A DNA stretch of 64,000 bases, taken from Caldilineaceae bacterium. GTDB lineage: Bacteria > Chloroflexota > Anaerolineae > Caldilineales > Caldilineaceae. The stretch is from NCBI GenBank assembly GCA_026645575.1, contig JAPKMW010000013.1:89812-153811 (forward strand). The letters are read 5' to 3'. The notes beneath the pieces were generated by a model. The model worked only from the letters and a program-made list of their open reading frames with translations. It did no database searches and was not told where the DNA came from. Shown one piece after another: positions 20,072 to 29,568 of the stretch (the stretch's first letter is position 1; every line of letters begins with the position of its first letter). Position numbers and translations under genes: made by a program.

Positions 20072-20928
20072 TGCGGCTTGCCTTTCTGGCCGATATTCAC
20101 GGCAACCTGCCGGCGCTGGAAGCCGTGCTGCAAGACCTCCATCACCAAAGGCCCGACGCGATTTACCTTGTAGGCGATCAGGTCAATCGCTGTCCGTGGA
20201 ACAATGAAGTGATGGCATTGGTTATCGCGAAGGGTTGGCCGGCCATTGCTGGGAATCACGATTTGGTCGTCGGCAAAATCAATACGCCCCACAATCGCCC
20301 ACCCTTTACCAATCGCGTGCGCTTTCCTACGTTGTGGTGGACACAGGCGCAACTGACGGCAGCCCATCTTGCCATCATCCGCCAGTGGCCGGAAGAAGTA
20401 ACCGTTTCTCTGCCTGGGCTGCCAACGATTCGTGTGGTTCATGGCATTCCCGGTGATGCGTCTATCGGTATTTTGCCGGAGACGCGGGAAGAGACGCTCC
20501 GCAAGGTGATGCATGGGGTTGAAGAAACGGTGATCGTCTGTGGTCATGTTCATCGACCGCTGGCGCGCAAGGTTGACCAATGGCAAATCTACAATGGCGG
20601 CAGCGTGGGCATTCCCTACAATGGCGATCCACGGGCACAGTATCTGCTCCTTGATGGGGTTGGTCATCGATGGTCGCCAACCTTTCGTCAGATCGAGTAC
20701 GACCATAGTCCAATCCCACGCGCCTTTATCACATCAGGGATGCAAACAGCGATAGGTGCAACGGCAGAGTTAGAATTGCGCACCGTAATGAGTGGTGAAC
20801 CGTGGACGAGTGATTTTGGCTACTGGCTCAAATTTCAAAGTGCAGAATTAAACAACAATATTGCGGCTGCCATCGAGCTTTACCAACAACAACATGGCCC
20901 AGGCAATTGGGCTTTTCCACTAAGTTAA
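20071..20928 (+). CDS. Metallophosphoesterase (calcineurin-like), paralog 2
   Basis: Phosphoesterase of 285 residues whose start overlaps the previous stop (TAATG). The motifs are DIHGN, GDQVN, GNHD, VHGIPGDAS, VCGHVHRP and NGGSVGIPYNGDP. N-terminus and C-terminal pattern match its upstream neighbour closely, so the pair likely arose by tandem duplication. It lacks the neighbour's His/Asp insertion. Cytoplasmic; substrate unknown. Confidence 0.83.
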   Translation: MRLAFLADIHGNLPALEAVLQDLHHQRPDAIYLVGDQVNRCPWNNEVMALVIAKGWPAIAGNHDLVVGKINTPHNRPPFTNRVRFPTLWWTQAQLTAAHLAIIRQWPEEVTVSLPGLPTIRVVHGIPGDASIGILPETREETLRKVMHGVEETVIVCGHVHRPLARKVDQWQIYNGGSVGIPYNGDPRAQYLLLDGVGHRWSPTFRQIEYDHSPIPRAFITSGMQTAIGATAELELRTVMSGEPWTSDFGYWLKFQSAELNNNIAAAIELYQQQHGPGNWAFPLS

Positions 20929-20943
20929 GGGATAACAGGAACA

Positions 20944-21753
20944 ATGATTCGATTATTAACGGAAGCCGACCGTGCGGTAACGGTGAACTTTTTATCCGAC
21001 GCGCCCCAATTCAACCTTTACATGTTGGGTAATCTTGAAAAGTTGGGCTTTGCCAATCCGATTTGTGAATTTTGGGGCGATGTAGTCGAGCAGGAGGGCA
21101 AGACAGTGGTGCGCGCCGTCTTGAATCGCTATATGATGGGGTGGACCGTCTATGGTGTAGGTGAGACTGAGTGGGCGGCATTGGGCGCAATCCTCGACCA
21201 GCACCCGGCTGGTGCGAACCGATTGCAAGACAATCCGGGTGGCATTGATTCATTCCTGCCCTATTTACAACGCTACCAGGCAGAAAATATTGAAATTGAA
21301 GAAGTGATGGACCTGCGCCCTAGTGATTTTCGACCGATCCTGGCCCCTAGCGGCGTTATCATTCGGCGCGCCGCGCCGGCTGATTTGCCCCAGTTAATTG
21401 ATTTCTATGCCAATGCGGAACACATGAGCCGTTCGCCGGCAGCCGTCGAAAGACCCTTGCGCGATACGCGCTTATGGCTGGCTGAAGAGGCAGGGAACAT
21501 ACTCGCGACGGCGTTGACGAATGCCGAAACTAACCACTTGGCAATGATTGGAGGCGTCTATACGCCGCCGACTATGCGTGGGCGCGGATTAAGCCAGGCC
21601 GTATGCAGCGCACTCTGTGCTGATCTGATCGCCGATCAAAAACAACCCATACTCTACTGGGGCACGCCGGCAGCCGGTGCAGTTTATCGGAAATTGGGCT
21701 TTCGCGCAACGGGGACGTGGCGCTCGGTTTGGTTACATTCCGTTGATGCGTAA
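20944..21753 (+). CDS. GNAT-family acetyltransferase
   Basis: Protein of 269 residues. The C-terminal half (about 145-265) is a GNAT domain: the acetyl-CoA loop is in GVYTPPTMRGRGLSQAVCSAL, and AVYRKLGFRATGTW matches the last strands. The N-terminal half is divergent and may be a degenerate second GNAT-like domain. It follows the phosphoesterases by 15 bases and ends convergently to the sigma gene. Acceptor substrate unknown. Confidence 0.75.
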   Translation: MIRLLTEADRAVTVNFLSDAPQFNLYMLGNLEKLGFANPICEFWGDVVEQEGKTVVRAVLNRYMMGWTVYGVGETEWAALGAILDQHPAGANRLQDNPGGIDSFLPYLQRYQAENIEIEEVMDLRPSDFRPILAPSGVIIRRAAPADLPQLIDFYANAEHMSRSPAAVERPLRDTRLWLAEEAGNILATALTNAETNHLAMIGGVYTPPTMRGRGLSQAVCSALCADLIADQKQPILYWGTPAAGAVYRKLGFRATGTWRSVWLHSVDA

Positions 21754-21877
21754 GTTACTTCTCACCTTGTTATCCAGCAGACCCGTTGGGTTGCTCAGGT
21801 GATGATGAACTTTTTATCCACGCATCGGGAATGGAGGATGAAACTGAGGGATAAAACTTACAGCAATAGACAACCCG

Positions 21878-22618
21878 CTATAACAAGGAAGTGGGGACAA
21901 GGCCATCGCGCACCAAGCGATCACGCAGCGCAGCACGGCCACGGCTCAGGCGGGATTTGACGGTTCCCAACGGCACGCCCAGTTGTTCGGCGGCTTCTTC
22001 ATAATCCATGCCATGTACGTCAATCAACAAAACCACATGGCGGTGCCACGCCGGCAGGTCATCAATCGCAGCCATCAACGCTCCCATCTGCTCACTTTGC
22101 AGCGCCATGGTTTCAGGGTCCTCAATCGTATCCTGCGCCCGTTCGCCCAAGGAGGATTCGCTGTCGCTGCCTTCGGTTAATTCATCGAGGCTCAAAGCGC
22201 GGCGGCGTTTCTGGCGGCGTAGGTGATCGTAGCAAGTGTTAGTCACAATACGCAGCAACCAGGAGCGGAAATTGCCTTCCTGAAAGCGGGGCAGCGCCCG
22301 GTAGACCTTGATCATCGCCTCTTGTACAGCGTCAGCGGCAGCCTCTTCGGTGCGCAGAATCTGTTGGGCAACCCGTTTCGCCATCTGCTGGTAGTGGGTG
22401 ATCAGGGCGCCAAACGCCTGTTCATCACCCGATTGCGCCGCCTGCAACATCTCCGGCAGTTCCGCCATTAGCGCCGCATTGCCTTGGCGTGAGCCTAAGG
22501 TCCACCGACCATAAGCCGAAGTCGACGTTTCGGCTGCTGGTTGACGGCGGTGGAACGAGGCAGCCATCATTTCATTCACAGTCGCACTTTGTTCATACAC
22601 TAACGTCTGGTAACTCAT
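21878..22618 (-). CDS. ECF-type sigma-70 family RNA polymerase sigma factor
   Basis: Sigma factor of 246 residues. Region 2 lies at about 70-140 (LITHYQQMAKRVAQQIL, AVQEAMIKVYRALPRF, FRSWLLRIVTNTCYDHLRR). An acidic linker follows at about 145-170, and region 4 is at about 185-235 (LPAWHRHVVLLIDVHG, EEAAEQLGVPLGTVKSRL). Regions 1.1 and 3 are absent, as in ECF sigmas. The ATG at 22618 is chosen because AAAGG lies about eight bases upstream; an in-frame ATG at 22651 has no ribosome site. No anti-sigma gene is adjacent. It ends convergently with the GNAT gene. Confidence 0.87.
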   Translation of the reverse strand: MSYQTLVYEQSATVNEMMAASFHRRQPAAETSTSAYGRWTLGSRQGNAALMAELPEMLQAAQSGDEQAFGALITHYQQMAKRVAQQILRTEEAAADAVQEAMIKVYRALPRFQEGNFRSWLLRIVTNTCYDHLRRQKRRRALSLDELTEGSDSESSLGERAQDTIEDPETMALQSEQMGALMAAIDDLPAWHRHVVLLIDVHGMDYEEAAEQLGVPLGTVKSRLSRGRAALRDRLVRDGLVPTSLL

Positions 22619-22660
22619 TGTAAAGCCTTTCGTTGGTGGTTGGCCGGCCATAAACCGGCA

Positions 22661-22688
22661 TTGACAATATGATAAAAGTTGGTACGAT
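22661..22688 (+). promoter_or_regulatory. Plus-strand promoter in the sigma/dehydrogenase gap
   Basis: TTGACA at 22661-22666, a 16-base spacer and TACGAT at 22683-22688. The nearest downstream start is 23014, over 300 bases away, so it would give either a long leader or a small RNA ending at the hairpin at 22905. It is divergent to the sigma gene. Confidence 0.6.
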
Positions 22689-22904
22689 ACACTTGACTTT
22701 GTGGCCGAGCGCTTGGCAAAACCGAAACGATCCTTGCGCTCCCAGCCACCATCAGTTGTGATGACTTGATCTTAGTTGAGTTTTTGGGCCGTCGTTTGAT
22801 TATTCTGCGACAAAAGTCGGACTGCTTCCCTACGCTCTGCGCGGTCTGATGATCACCGTTTCGCGGCGTATGGTTTTACAACCAACCGATGCAAGTTCAT
22901 TTGA

Positions 22905-22967
22905 GGCGCCTACCAAGCCTGCTCGTAGCCGGTCCGTAACCGGCTACGAGCAGGCTTGGTAGGCGCC
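22905..22967. repeat. Perfect 29-bp inverted repeat
   Basis: Arms of 29 bases (22905-22933 and 22939-22967) are exact complements around a 5-base CCGTA loop. No T-tract follows. It looks like a small mobile or REP-like palindrome rather than a simple terminator. It sits 46 bases before the ATG of the dehydrogenase gene. Confidence 0.85.
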
Positions 22968-23013
22968 ATAATTACCATTTTTGTAGCGCTTTTAGCAAGC
23001 AATGAGGGAGTTC

Positions 23014-23973
23014 ATGAAACAATTCGTTGTCTTAGTGGGTGAGGATATTGGGCAAGCGAACCTGGCGCATTTACAGCAGGCGCACCCGGATCTCGACTTT
23101 CGTTTTTGTCCTGAACCGGCGGCTTTTGTCGCCAATGTGGCAGACGCCGAGGTAATCTTCAGCAAACAATTCCCGGCGGCGACATTGACTGACGCCCGGC
23201 GCCTATGCTGGGTACAGGCCGGCACAGCGGGGGTCAATCACCTTTTGGCCGCCGGCATTGGCAACCATGACATCGTGTTGACCAATGCACGCGGGGCGCA
23301 TGGCATCCCCATGGCCGAGCAGATCCTGGCGATGATGTTTGCCTTTGCCATCCGCTTGCCGACACTTTTACATGCACAAGGGGCGCAACAGCAGGTGGCC
23401 GCGCAAGTGATTCGGGAGAAATTCGAGTTGGCGGGCCAAACGCTTTGTGTGATTGGTTTAGGCGACATCGGCGGAACGTTGGCACAAAAAGCCAAGGGCT
23501 TGGGGATGCGGGTGCTAGGGGTCCGACGCACAGCAAGCCCCTTTGCTGATCTGGATGCGCAATATACCCCTGATCAACTGTCGATGGTATTGCCGCAAGC
23601 CGATCATGTGGCGCTCTGCCTGCCCTTAACAGCGGCAACCACCGCGATTGTTGGCGAAGCGGAATTGCGTGTCATGAAAAGCAGCGCTTACATCTACAAT
23701 GTGGGACGGGGTGCATCCATCGAACCAGCGGCGCTGATCAAGGCTTTGCAGGCCGGATGGATTGCCGGGGCTGGATTAGATGTTACCGATCCCGAGCCAT
23801 TGCCGGCGGCTTCACCGCTGTGGACGTTGCCGAATGTCATCCTGGGCCAACACACCAGCGGCAGCAGCCCCTATAATGCTGACCGCATCACCCAGATTTT
23901 TCTCGACAACCTGGCGCGCTATCGTCGTGGCGAAGCCCTCAACAATCAGGTTGACAAAATTCAGGGTTACTAA
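23014..23973 (+). CDS. D-2-hydroxyacid dehydrogenase (NAD-binding)
   Basis: Oxidoreductase of 319 residues of the D-isomer-specific 2-hydroxyacid dehydrogenase family. The NAD-binding domain starts near residue 140 with IGLGDIGGTLAQKAKGLGM. The catalytic triad is recognisable as Arg in NVGRGASIE, Glu in DVTDPEPLP and His in LGQHTSG. The ATG at 23014 follows GAGGGAG; an in-frame ATG at 23002 is possible. The specific acid is unknown; glyoxylate or hydroxypyruvate-type reductases have this shape. Confidence 0.85.
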   Translation: MKQFVVLVGEDIGQANLAHLQQAHPDLDFRFCPEPAAFVANVADAEVIFSKQFPAATLTDARRLCWVQAGTAGVNHLLAAGIGNHDIVLTNARGAHGIPMAEQILAMMFAFAIRLPTLLHAQGAQQQVAAQVIREKFELAGQTLCVIGLGDIGGTLAQKAKGLGMRVLGVRRTASPFADLDAQYTPDQLSMVLPQADHVALCLPLTAATTAIVGEAELRVMKSSAYIYNVGRGASIEPAALIKALQAGWIAGAGLDVTDPEPLPAASPLWTLPNVILGQHTSGSSPYNADRITQIFLDNLARYRRGEALNNQVDKIQGY

Positions 23974-24023
23974 CGGTAGTGACAGGCAGCCACTGCTTGC
24001 TCGACACGATCCGCTCGCTAAAT

Positions 24024-24317
24024 GCCTGAATACGCTGTAAATAAAGTATTTCGGCATTTACTGTAGGGGCATGAAGGGTGGCACGACCAATGGGTTTCGG
24101 TGTGACCAATTTGTTTGCCACACTTCGTGCCCGACGCCAAAATCCCAAAAGACTTAATGAACGGTGTATTCAGTACACTGTAATATAAATGATTCGGTAT
24201 TCGGATGGACGGGCACGAAGTCGGGCGAATGAGTCTTGCACACCGAAATTGATCGGTCCCGCCCGACTTCATGCCCCTAGTAAATGCCAAAAGACTTTAT
24301 TTACAGCGTATTCAGGC
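24024..24317. mobile_element. MITE-like element with ~50-bp terminal inverted repeats
   Basis: The ends match over about 50 bases in inverted orientation: GCCTGAATACGCTGTAAATA at 24024 on, and its complement ending at 24317, with a few mismatches. Inside, a second inverted pair (CTTCGTGCCCG with CGGGCACGAAG) and a third (TTTCGGTGTG with CACACCGAAA) make the whole 294 bases one interrupted palindrome. No plausible gene lies within. It sits just upstream of fabF, so it may carry its promoter or disrupt it. No clear target duplication was found. Confidence 0.8.
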
Positions 24318-24354
24318 GAAAATGGTTAGTTCTAAAGGATTTAATTAAATTTTT

Positions 24355-25644
24355 ATGGCAAATCTCGCTTCCGCAAACCATACCAATGGCTACGGCCCCA
24401 CTCGTGTTGTGATCACGGGCATGGGCGCCATTACTCCGCTCGGCTTATCGGTTGACGAAACCTGGCAGGCGTTGTTGGCCGGCAAGTCGGGGATTGACCG
24501 CATCACCCGCTTTGATCCCAGTGAATTACGCACCACCTTCGCCGCCGAAGTGCGTAATTTTGACCCGGCAAATTACATGGAGCGCAAAGAGGCACGCCGC
24601 TTGGATCCCTACATTCAATATGCAATGGCGGCCACTCAGGAAGCCTTAAAGGATGCAGCCTTCGATACAGAAAACATTGAAGACCGCAGCCGTGTTGGCG
24701 TAGTGGTGGGCAGCGGCGTGGGTGGCATTGGCGCCACGATTGAAAACCAGGAACTCATGGCAGCGCGCGGGTGGCGTAAGATGAGTCCCCATTTGATTCC
24801 AAATATGCTAGTAGATAGCGCGGGTGGTCGCATTGCCCTGGAATATGGCTTTCACGGCCCAAACCACGCGGTCATCAGCGCCTGCGCCACCGGCACTTCC
24901 GCCTGTGGGGAAGCATTTGAGATGATTCGGCGCGGCGATGCTGATGTGGTGGTGACTGGCGGCGCCGAGGCGGCGGTCAACCTGCTCATTATTGGGGGGT
25001 TTGATCTCACCGGCGCCATGAGCCAGCGCAATGATGAACCCCAACGCGCCTGCCGCCCCTTTGATAAGGATCGCGATGGTTTTGTCGTTGGCGAAGGTAG
25101 TGCTATTCTCGTTATGGAAAGCGAAGAACATGCCCAAGCGCGCGGCGCCCGCATCTACGCTGAAGTGATCGGCTATGGCAGCAGCGCTGATGCTTATAGC
25201 ATGGTGGCGCCCCACAATGAAGGCCGCGGCGCCATTGATGCCATGCGCATGGCCTTGCGCAAAGCCGCAAAATATGGTGTGCAGCCCAATGACATCGACT
25301 ACATCAATGCCCACGGCACCTCCACCCGCCTAAATGATGTGGTGGAAACCCTGGCGATCAAAAAAGTGTTGGGCGAACATGCCTACAACCTCAAGGTGAG
25401 CAGCACCAAGAGTATGCTCGGTCATCTGCTGGCCGGCGCCGGCGCCATCGAGACCATTATCTGCGCCAAGACCATTCAGGAAGGCATCATCGCACCCACC
25501 ATCAACCTGGAGAACCCCGACCCTGAATGTGATCTGGACTATACCCCGCTACGTCCGGTACAGGCCAAAGTGGATGTCACCTTGAGCAACAGCTTTGGCT
25601 TTGGCGGCCATAATGCTTCCATTATGTTACGCCGGTATGAATAA
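24355..25644 (+). CDS. fabF: 3-oxoacyl-ACP synthase II (KAS II)
   Basis: Condensing enzyme of 429 residues for fatty-acid elongation with malonyl-ACP, cytoplasmic. The Cys-His-His triad is visible: Cys in VISACATGTSACGEA, His in YINAHGTSTRLND and His in SMLGHLLAGAGAIE. Length is close to typical KAS II, with about 14 extra N-terminal residues before VVITGMGAITPLG. No Shine-Dalgarno is in place before the ATG, and the upstream gap is filled by a MITE. The stop codon lies inside an 8-bp target duplication of another MITE (25638-25776). It is followed by fabH. Confidence 0.92.
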   Translation: MANLASANHTNGYGPTRVVITGMGAITPLGLSVDETWQALLAGKSGIDRITRFDPSELRTTFAAEVRNFDPANYMERKEARRLDPYIQYAMAATQEALKDAAFDTENIEDRSRVGVVVGSGVGGIGATIENQELMAARGWRKMSPHLIPNMLVDSAGGRIALEYGFHGPNHAVISACATGTSACGEAFEMIRRGDADVVVTGGAEAAVNLLIIGGFDLTGAMSQRNDEPQRACRPFDKDRDGFVVGEGSAILVMESEEHAQARGARIYAEVIGYGSSADAYSMVAPHNEGRGAIDAMRMALRKAAKYGVQPNDIDYINAHGTSTRLNDVVETLAIKKVLGEHAYNLKVSSTKSMLGHLLAGAGAIETIICAKTIQEGIIAPTINLENPDPECDLDYTPLRPVQAKVDVTLSNSFGFGGHNASIMLRRYE

Positions 25645-25776
25645 TGGCTCAACAGGAATCCAGGGAGTTGACCGGTAAATCTTCCCGGAAGGTCGGTTCG
25701 GTCGACCAGATCGTCCGGTCAAACCTTCCGGGAAGATGGTTGGCAGGCCCCTGTGTTCCGGTTGAGCCTGAATAAT
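25638..25776. mobile_element. MITE with perfect 8-bp target duplication at the fabF stop
   Basis: The element spans 25646-25768 (123 bp) with ends GGCTCAAC and GTTGAGCC and an inner inverted repeat ATCTTCCCGGAAGGT/ACCTTCCGGGAAGAT. It is flanked on both sides by TGAATAAT (25638-25645 and 25769-25776), which contains the fabF stop codon. A homologous copy is at 57086-57221. It has no coding capacity, so a transposase elsewhere must move it. Confidence 0.88.
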
Positions 25777-25834
25777 CAGTAGTCCTAGGTCCGTAGCCCT
25801 AAGTCAGGCTCGGCAGCGTTGCGGTCTACTGATT
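25774..25834. repeat. Heptamer fold-back element (AGTCCTA family), copy 2
   Basis: Nine-base arms AATCAGTAG and CTACTGATT enclose four 7-base units (AGTCCTA, GGTCCGT, AGCCCTA, AGTCAGG). The inner part and right arm match the element at 3535-3605. Its left end touches the MITE target duplication. Confidence 0.75.
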
Positions 25835-25883
25835 GTGAGATGGCGGAGCGCAAAACCGTAGAGAGAATCGACCAGGAGGTCTT

Positions 25884-27245
25884 ATGACCGAAAATCGTAG
25901 CGAAAATCGCACCGAAAATCGTGACGTAAAATTTGAATATGTCAATGGACAAAACGGCGCCAATGGACACAGCCTCAATGGGCAGAACGGTCATAATCGC
26001 TTACTGATGGAGACAGTCCCGGGGATGGACCCCGCCGGCGATCCGGTGGATGATAGCCGCCGCTATGCCCAGATCATCGGCTGGGGCTACCAGGTGCCGG
26101 CCAAGGTGATCACCAACAAGGATCTGGAGCAGATTGTCGATACTACCGACGAGTGGATTCGTTCGCGCACCGGGATCGAAGAGCGCCATGTCGCCGCTGA
26201 CCCCAAGGAGACCACCGCCACCCTGGCGATTGCCGCCGCCCGCAAAGCGCTGGAAGTGGCCGATGTCCACCCCAGCAAGATCGACCTCATCATTTGCTCC
26301 ACCAGCTCCCCGGAACATATCTTTCCGGCCACGGCTTCACTGGTGCAGGACGCCATCGGCGCCACCAATGCCGGCGCTTTCGACTTGAGCGCGGCCTGCT
26401 CCGGTTTTGTCTACGCCTTGAGCATGGCGCGCGGTCACATTTTGGCCGGCGATGCCGAGTATGTCCTGGTTTTGGGCGCTGAAACGCTCAGTCGCATTGT
26501 CGATTGGACTGACCGTAACACCTGCGTCCTCTTTGGCGACGGGGCGGGCGCCGTTTTGGTGGCGGCCAGCAATGTCCCCGGCGGCATCATGGCCGTCGAG
26601 TTAGGCAGCGACGGCTCCGGCGCCAACTCGCTGACCGTACCCGCCGGCGGCAGTGCTGCGCCAGCCAGCCTGGAAACGGTGAGCAGTGGCAGCCACTATA
26701 TTAAAATGGATGGGAAAGCCGTCTTCCGTTTTGCCACCCGTGTCATGGCCCAGGCTACCACCCGTGTCCTCCAGCGCAGCGGGTTGACCACCAATGATGT
26801 GGATCTCATTGTGCCGCACCAGGCCAATATTCGCATCATCCAGAACAGTGTGCTGACCCAACTGAAGATTCCCCAAGACAAAGTCTGGATCAATCTCCAG
26901 CGCTACGGCAACACCAGCACCGCCAGCATCCCCATTGCCCTTTGCGAAGCGATTGAAGCCGGTAAAGTCCAGCCCGGTAACAATCTGGTCTTTGTTGGTT
27001 TTGGCGGCGGCTTGACCTGGGCCGCTTGCACTGTCAAATGGAGCGTGCCAATCGGCGGCAAAGAGACTGCCAGTTGGTGGAAGAATTACCGCCGTCAAGC
27101 TACTTACCAGGCCGCGGCGGCCCGCAGCATGTGGCGCCGCGCCGTGCGCTGGGTCTACGAAGTCTGGCCCACCGACCCCCACGAAGGCGGTGCGCGCCAA
27201 CCCGAACCAGCCACCCCGCCGCAGGAGAGTTCGCAGCAGAATTAG
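25884..27245 (+). CDS. fabH: 3-oxoacyl-ACP synthase III with N- and C-terminal extensions
   Basis: KAS III-type enzyme of 453 residues; usual FabH is about 310-330. The core runs from about residue 52 (YAQIIGWGYQVP) to about 395 (WAACTVKW). The Cys-His-Asn triad is present: Cys in LSAACSGFVYAL, His in VPHQANIRI and Asn in YGNTSTASIP. The first 50 residues are hydrophilic and rich in Asn-Gly repeats. The last 55 are Arg/Trp/Ala-rich and then Pro-rich, and could bind membrane or a partner. AGGAGG precedes the ATG. FabH starts fatty-acid synthesis by condensing acyl-CoA with malonyl-ACP, next to FabF in the genome. Confidence 0.88.
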   Translation: MTENRSENRTENRDVKFEYVNGQNGANGHSLNGQNGHNRLLMETVPGMDPAGDPVDDSRRYAQIIGWGYQVPAKVITNKDLEQIVDTTDEWIRSRTGIEERHVAADPKETTATLAIAAARKALEVADVHPSKIDLIICSTSSPEHIFPATASLVQDAIGATNAGAFDLSAACSGFVYALSMARGHILAGDAEYVLVLGAETLSRIVDWTDRNTCVLFGDGAGAVLVAASNVPGGIMAVELGSDGSGANSLTVPAGGSAAPASLETVSSGSHYIKMDGKAVFRFATRVMAQATTRVLQRSGLTTNDVDLIVPHQANIRIIQNSVLTQLKIPQDKVWINLQRYGNTSTASIPIALCEAIEAGKVQPGNNLVFVGFGGGLTWAACTVKWSVPIGGKETASWWKNYRRQATYQAAAARSMWRRAVRWVYEVWPTDPHEGGARQPEPATPPQESSQQN

Positions 27246-27358
27246 ACAGGTAGACAGGTAGACAGGTAGACAGGGGGACAGGGAGATAGGGGGACAGGGA
27301 GAAGATTGTCTACTTCTCTTTGTCTTGTTGTCTCCCGGTCTCGTGTCCCCTGTCTCCC
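27246..27358. repeat. Octamer fold-back element (GTAGACAG family)
   Basis: Tandem 8-base units of GTAGACAG type at the left and CTGTCTCC/TGTCTAC-type units at the right fill the gap between the convergent fabH and small-membrane-protein genes. A related element lies at 61686-61775. A bidirectional terminator role is inferred. Confidence 0.75.
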
Positions 27359-27769
27359 TCACCCAAACTTGGCCGATACATCTGACCGCAGCAGGTGCCA
27401 GAGGGTTAGGGCGCCGGCGATGGTGCCGATGGGGATACCAACCAGACTGACGACGGCTAGGGCAATGGCGGTCACGCGTGCCCACTGGCGTAGATTCCAC
27501 AGGCCAAAGCCCACTACAATATACAAGAGCGACAAAAGCAAAGTAACGACGGCGGCAAAGCCGACGGCGATCATACCGAAAAAGGCGTCGGGGTCATCGA
27601 CCATGCCGACAATGCCTAAGACCGCGGTCGGCAACAACAAAACAAGTGTACCCAGGAGGAACAACGCCGCCACCAAAAAGTGATAGCCCGCCAAAACAGT
27701 CAGGCCATCCCCACGCTGTTGCCAGCGCGGCGGGGGCGTTTGCTCGTAGGGTTGTAGATACTCGGTCAT
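27359..27769 (-). CDS. Small integral membrane protein, function unknown
   Basis: Protein of 136 residues. A polar Pro/Gln-rich start of about 20 residues precedes about four hydrophobic segments (about 25-50, 62-85, 86-100, 105-130). It resembles the many small multi-spanning proteins of unknown role in Chloroflexota; no motif is recognised. The ATG at 27769 has GGGAGG six bases upstream; the frame is open further but that part overlaps tandem repeats. Confidence 0.65.
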   Translation of the reverse strand: MTEYLQPYEQTPPPRWQQRGDGLTVLAGYHFLVAALFLLGTLVLLLPTAVLGIVGMVDDPDAFFGMIAVGFAAVVTLLLSLLYIVVGFGLWNLRQWARVTAIALAVVSLVGIPIGTIAGALTLWHLLRSDVSAKFG

Positions 27770-27787
27770 TGCGAGCCTCCCTGAAAC

Positions 27788-27819
27788 ATGACAAGGTGAC
27801 AAGGTGACAGAGTGAAAGC
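27788..27819. repeat. Four tandem octamers (GTGACAAG family), copy 1
   Basis: Four consecutive 8-base units: ATGACAAG, GTGACAAG, GTGACAGA, GTGAAAGC. A near-identical four-unit block is at 60730-60761. It lies just upstream of a minus-strand gene. No complementary arm is seen. Confidence 0.75.
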
Positions 27820-29477
<1,658 letters not shown>

Positions 29478-29568
29478 ACAGGAAGACAGGAAGACAGGAA
29501 GACAGGAAGACAGGAAGAGGGGGAGAAATAGACGATCTTCTATCTGTCTTCTATCTGTCTCCCTGTCT
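29478..29568. repeat. Octamer fold-back element (GAAGACAG family)
   Basis: About five 8-base GAAGACAG units start at the enolase stop codon. The right side carries complementary CTGTCTTC-like units. It fills the gap between the convergent enolase and AI-2E genes. Likely a bidirectional transcript end, by inference. Confidence 0.78.

Noticed and set aside
24018..24290. 90-residue minus-strand frame upstream of fabF
   Set aside because: It lies inside the MITE-like palindrome; composition and lack of start signals argue against a gene.
27246..27358. CRISPR-like array
   Set aside because: Units are 8 bases and contiguous, without unique spacers; this is a tandem repeat with a complementary arm. 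The same holds for the other arrays.
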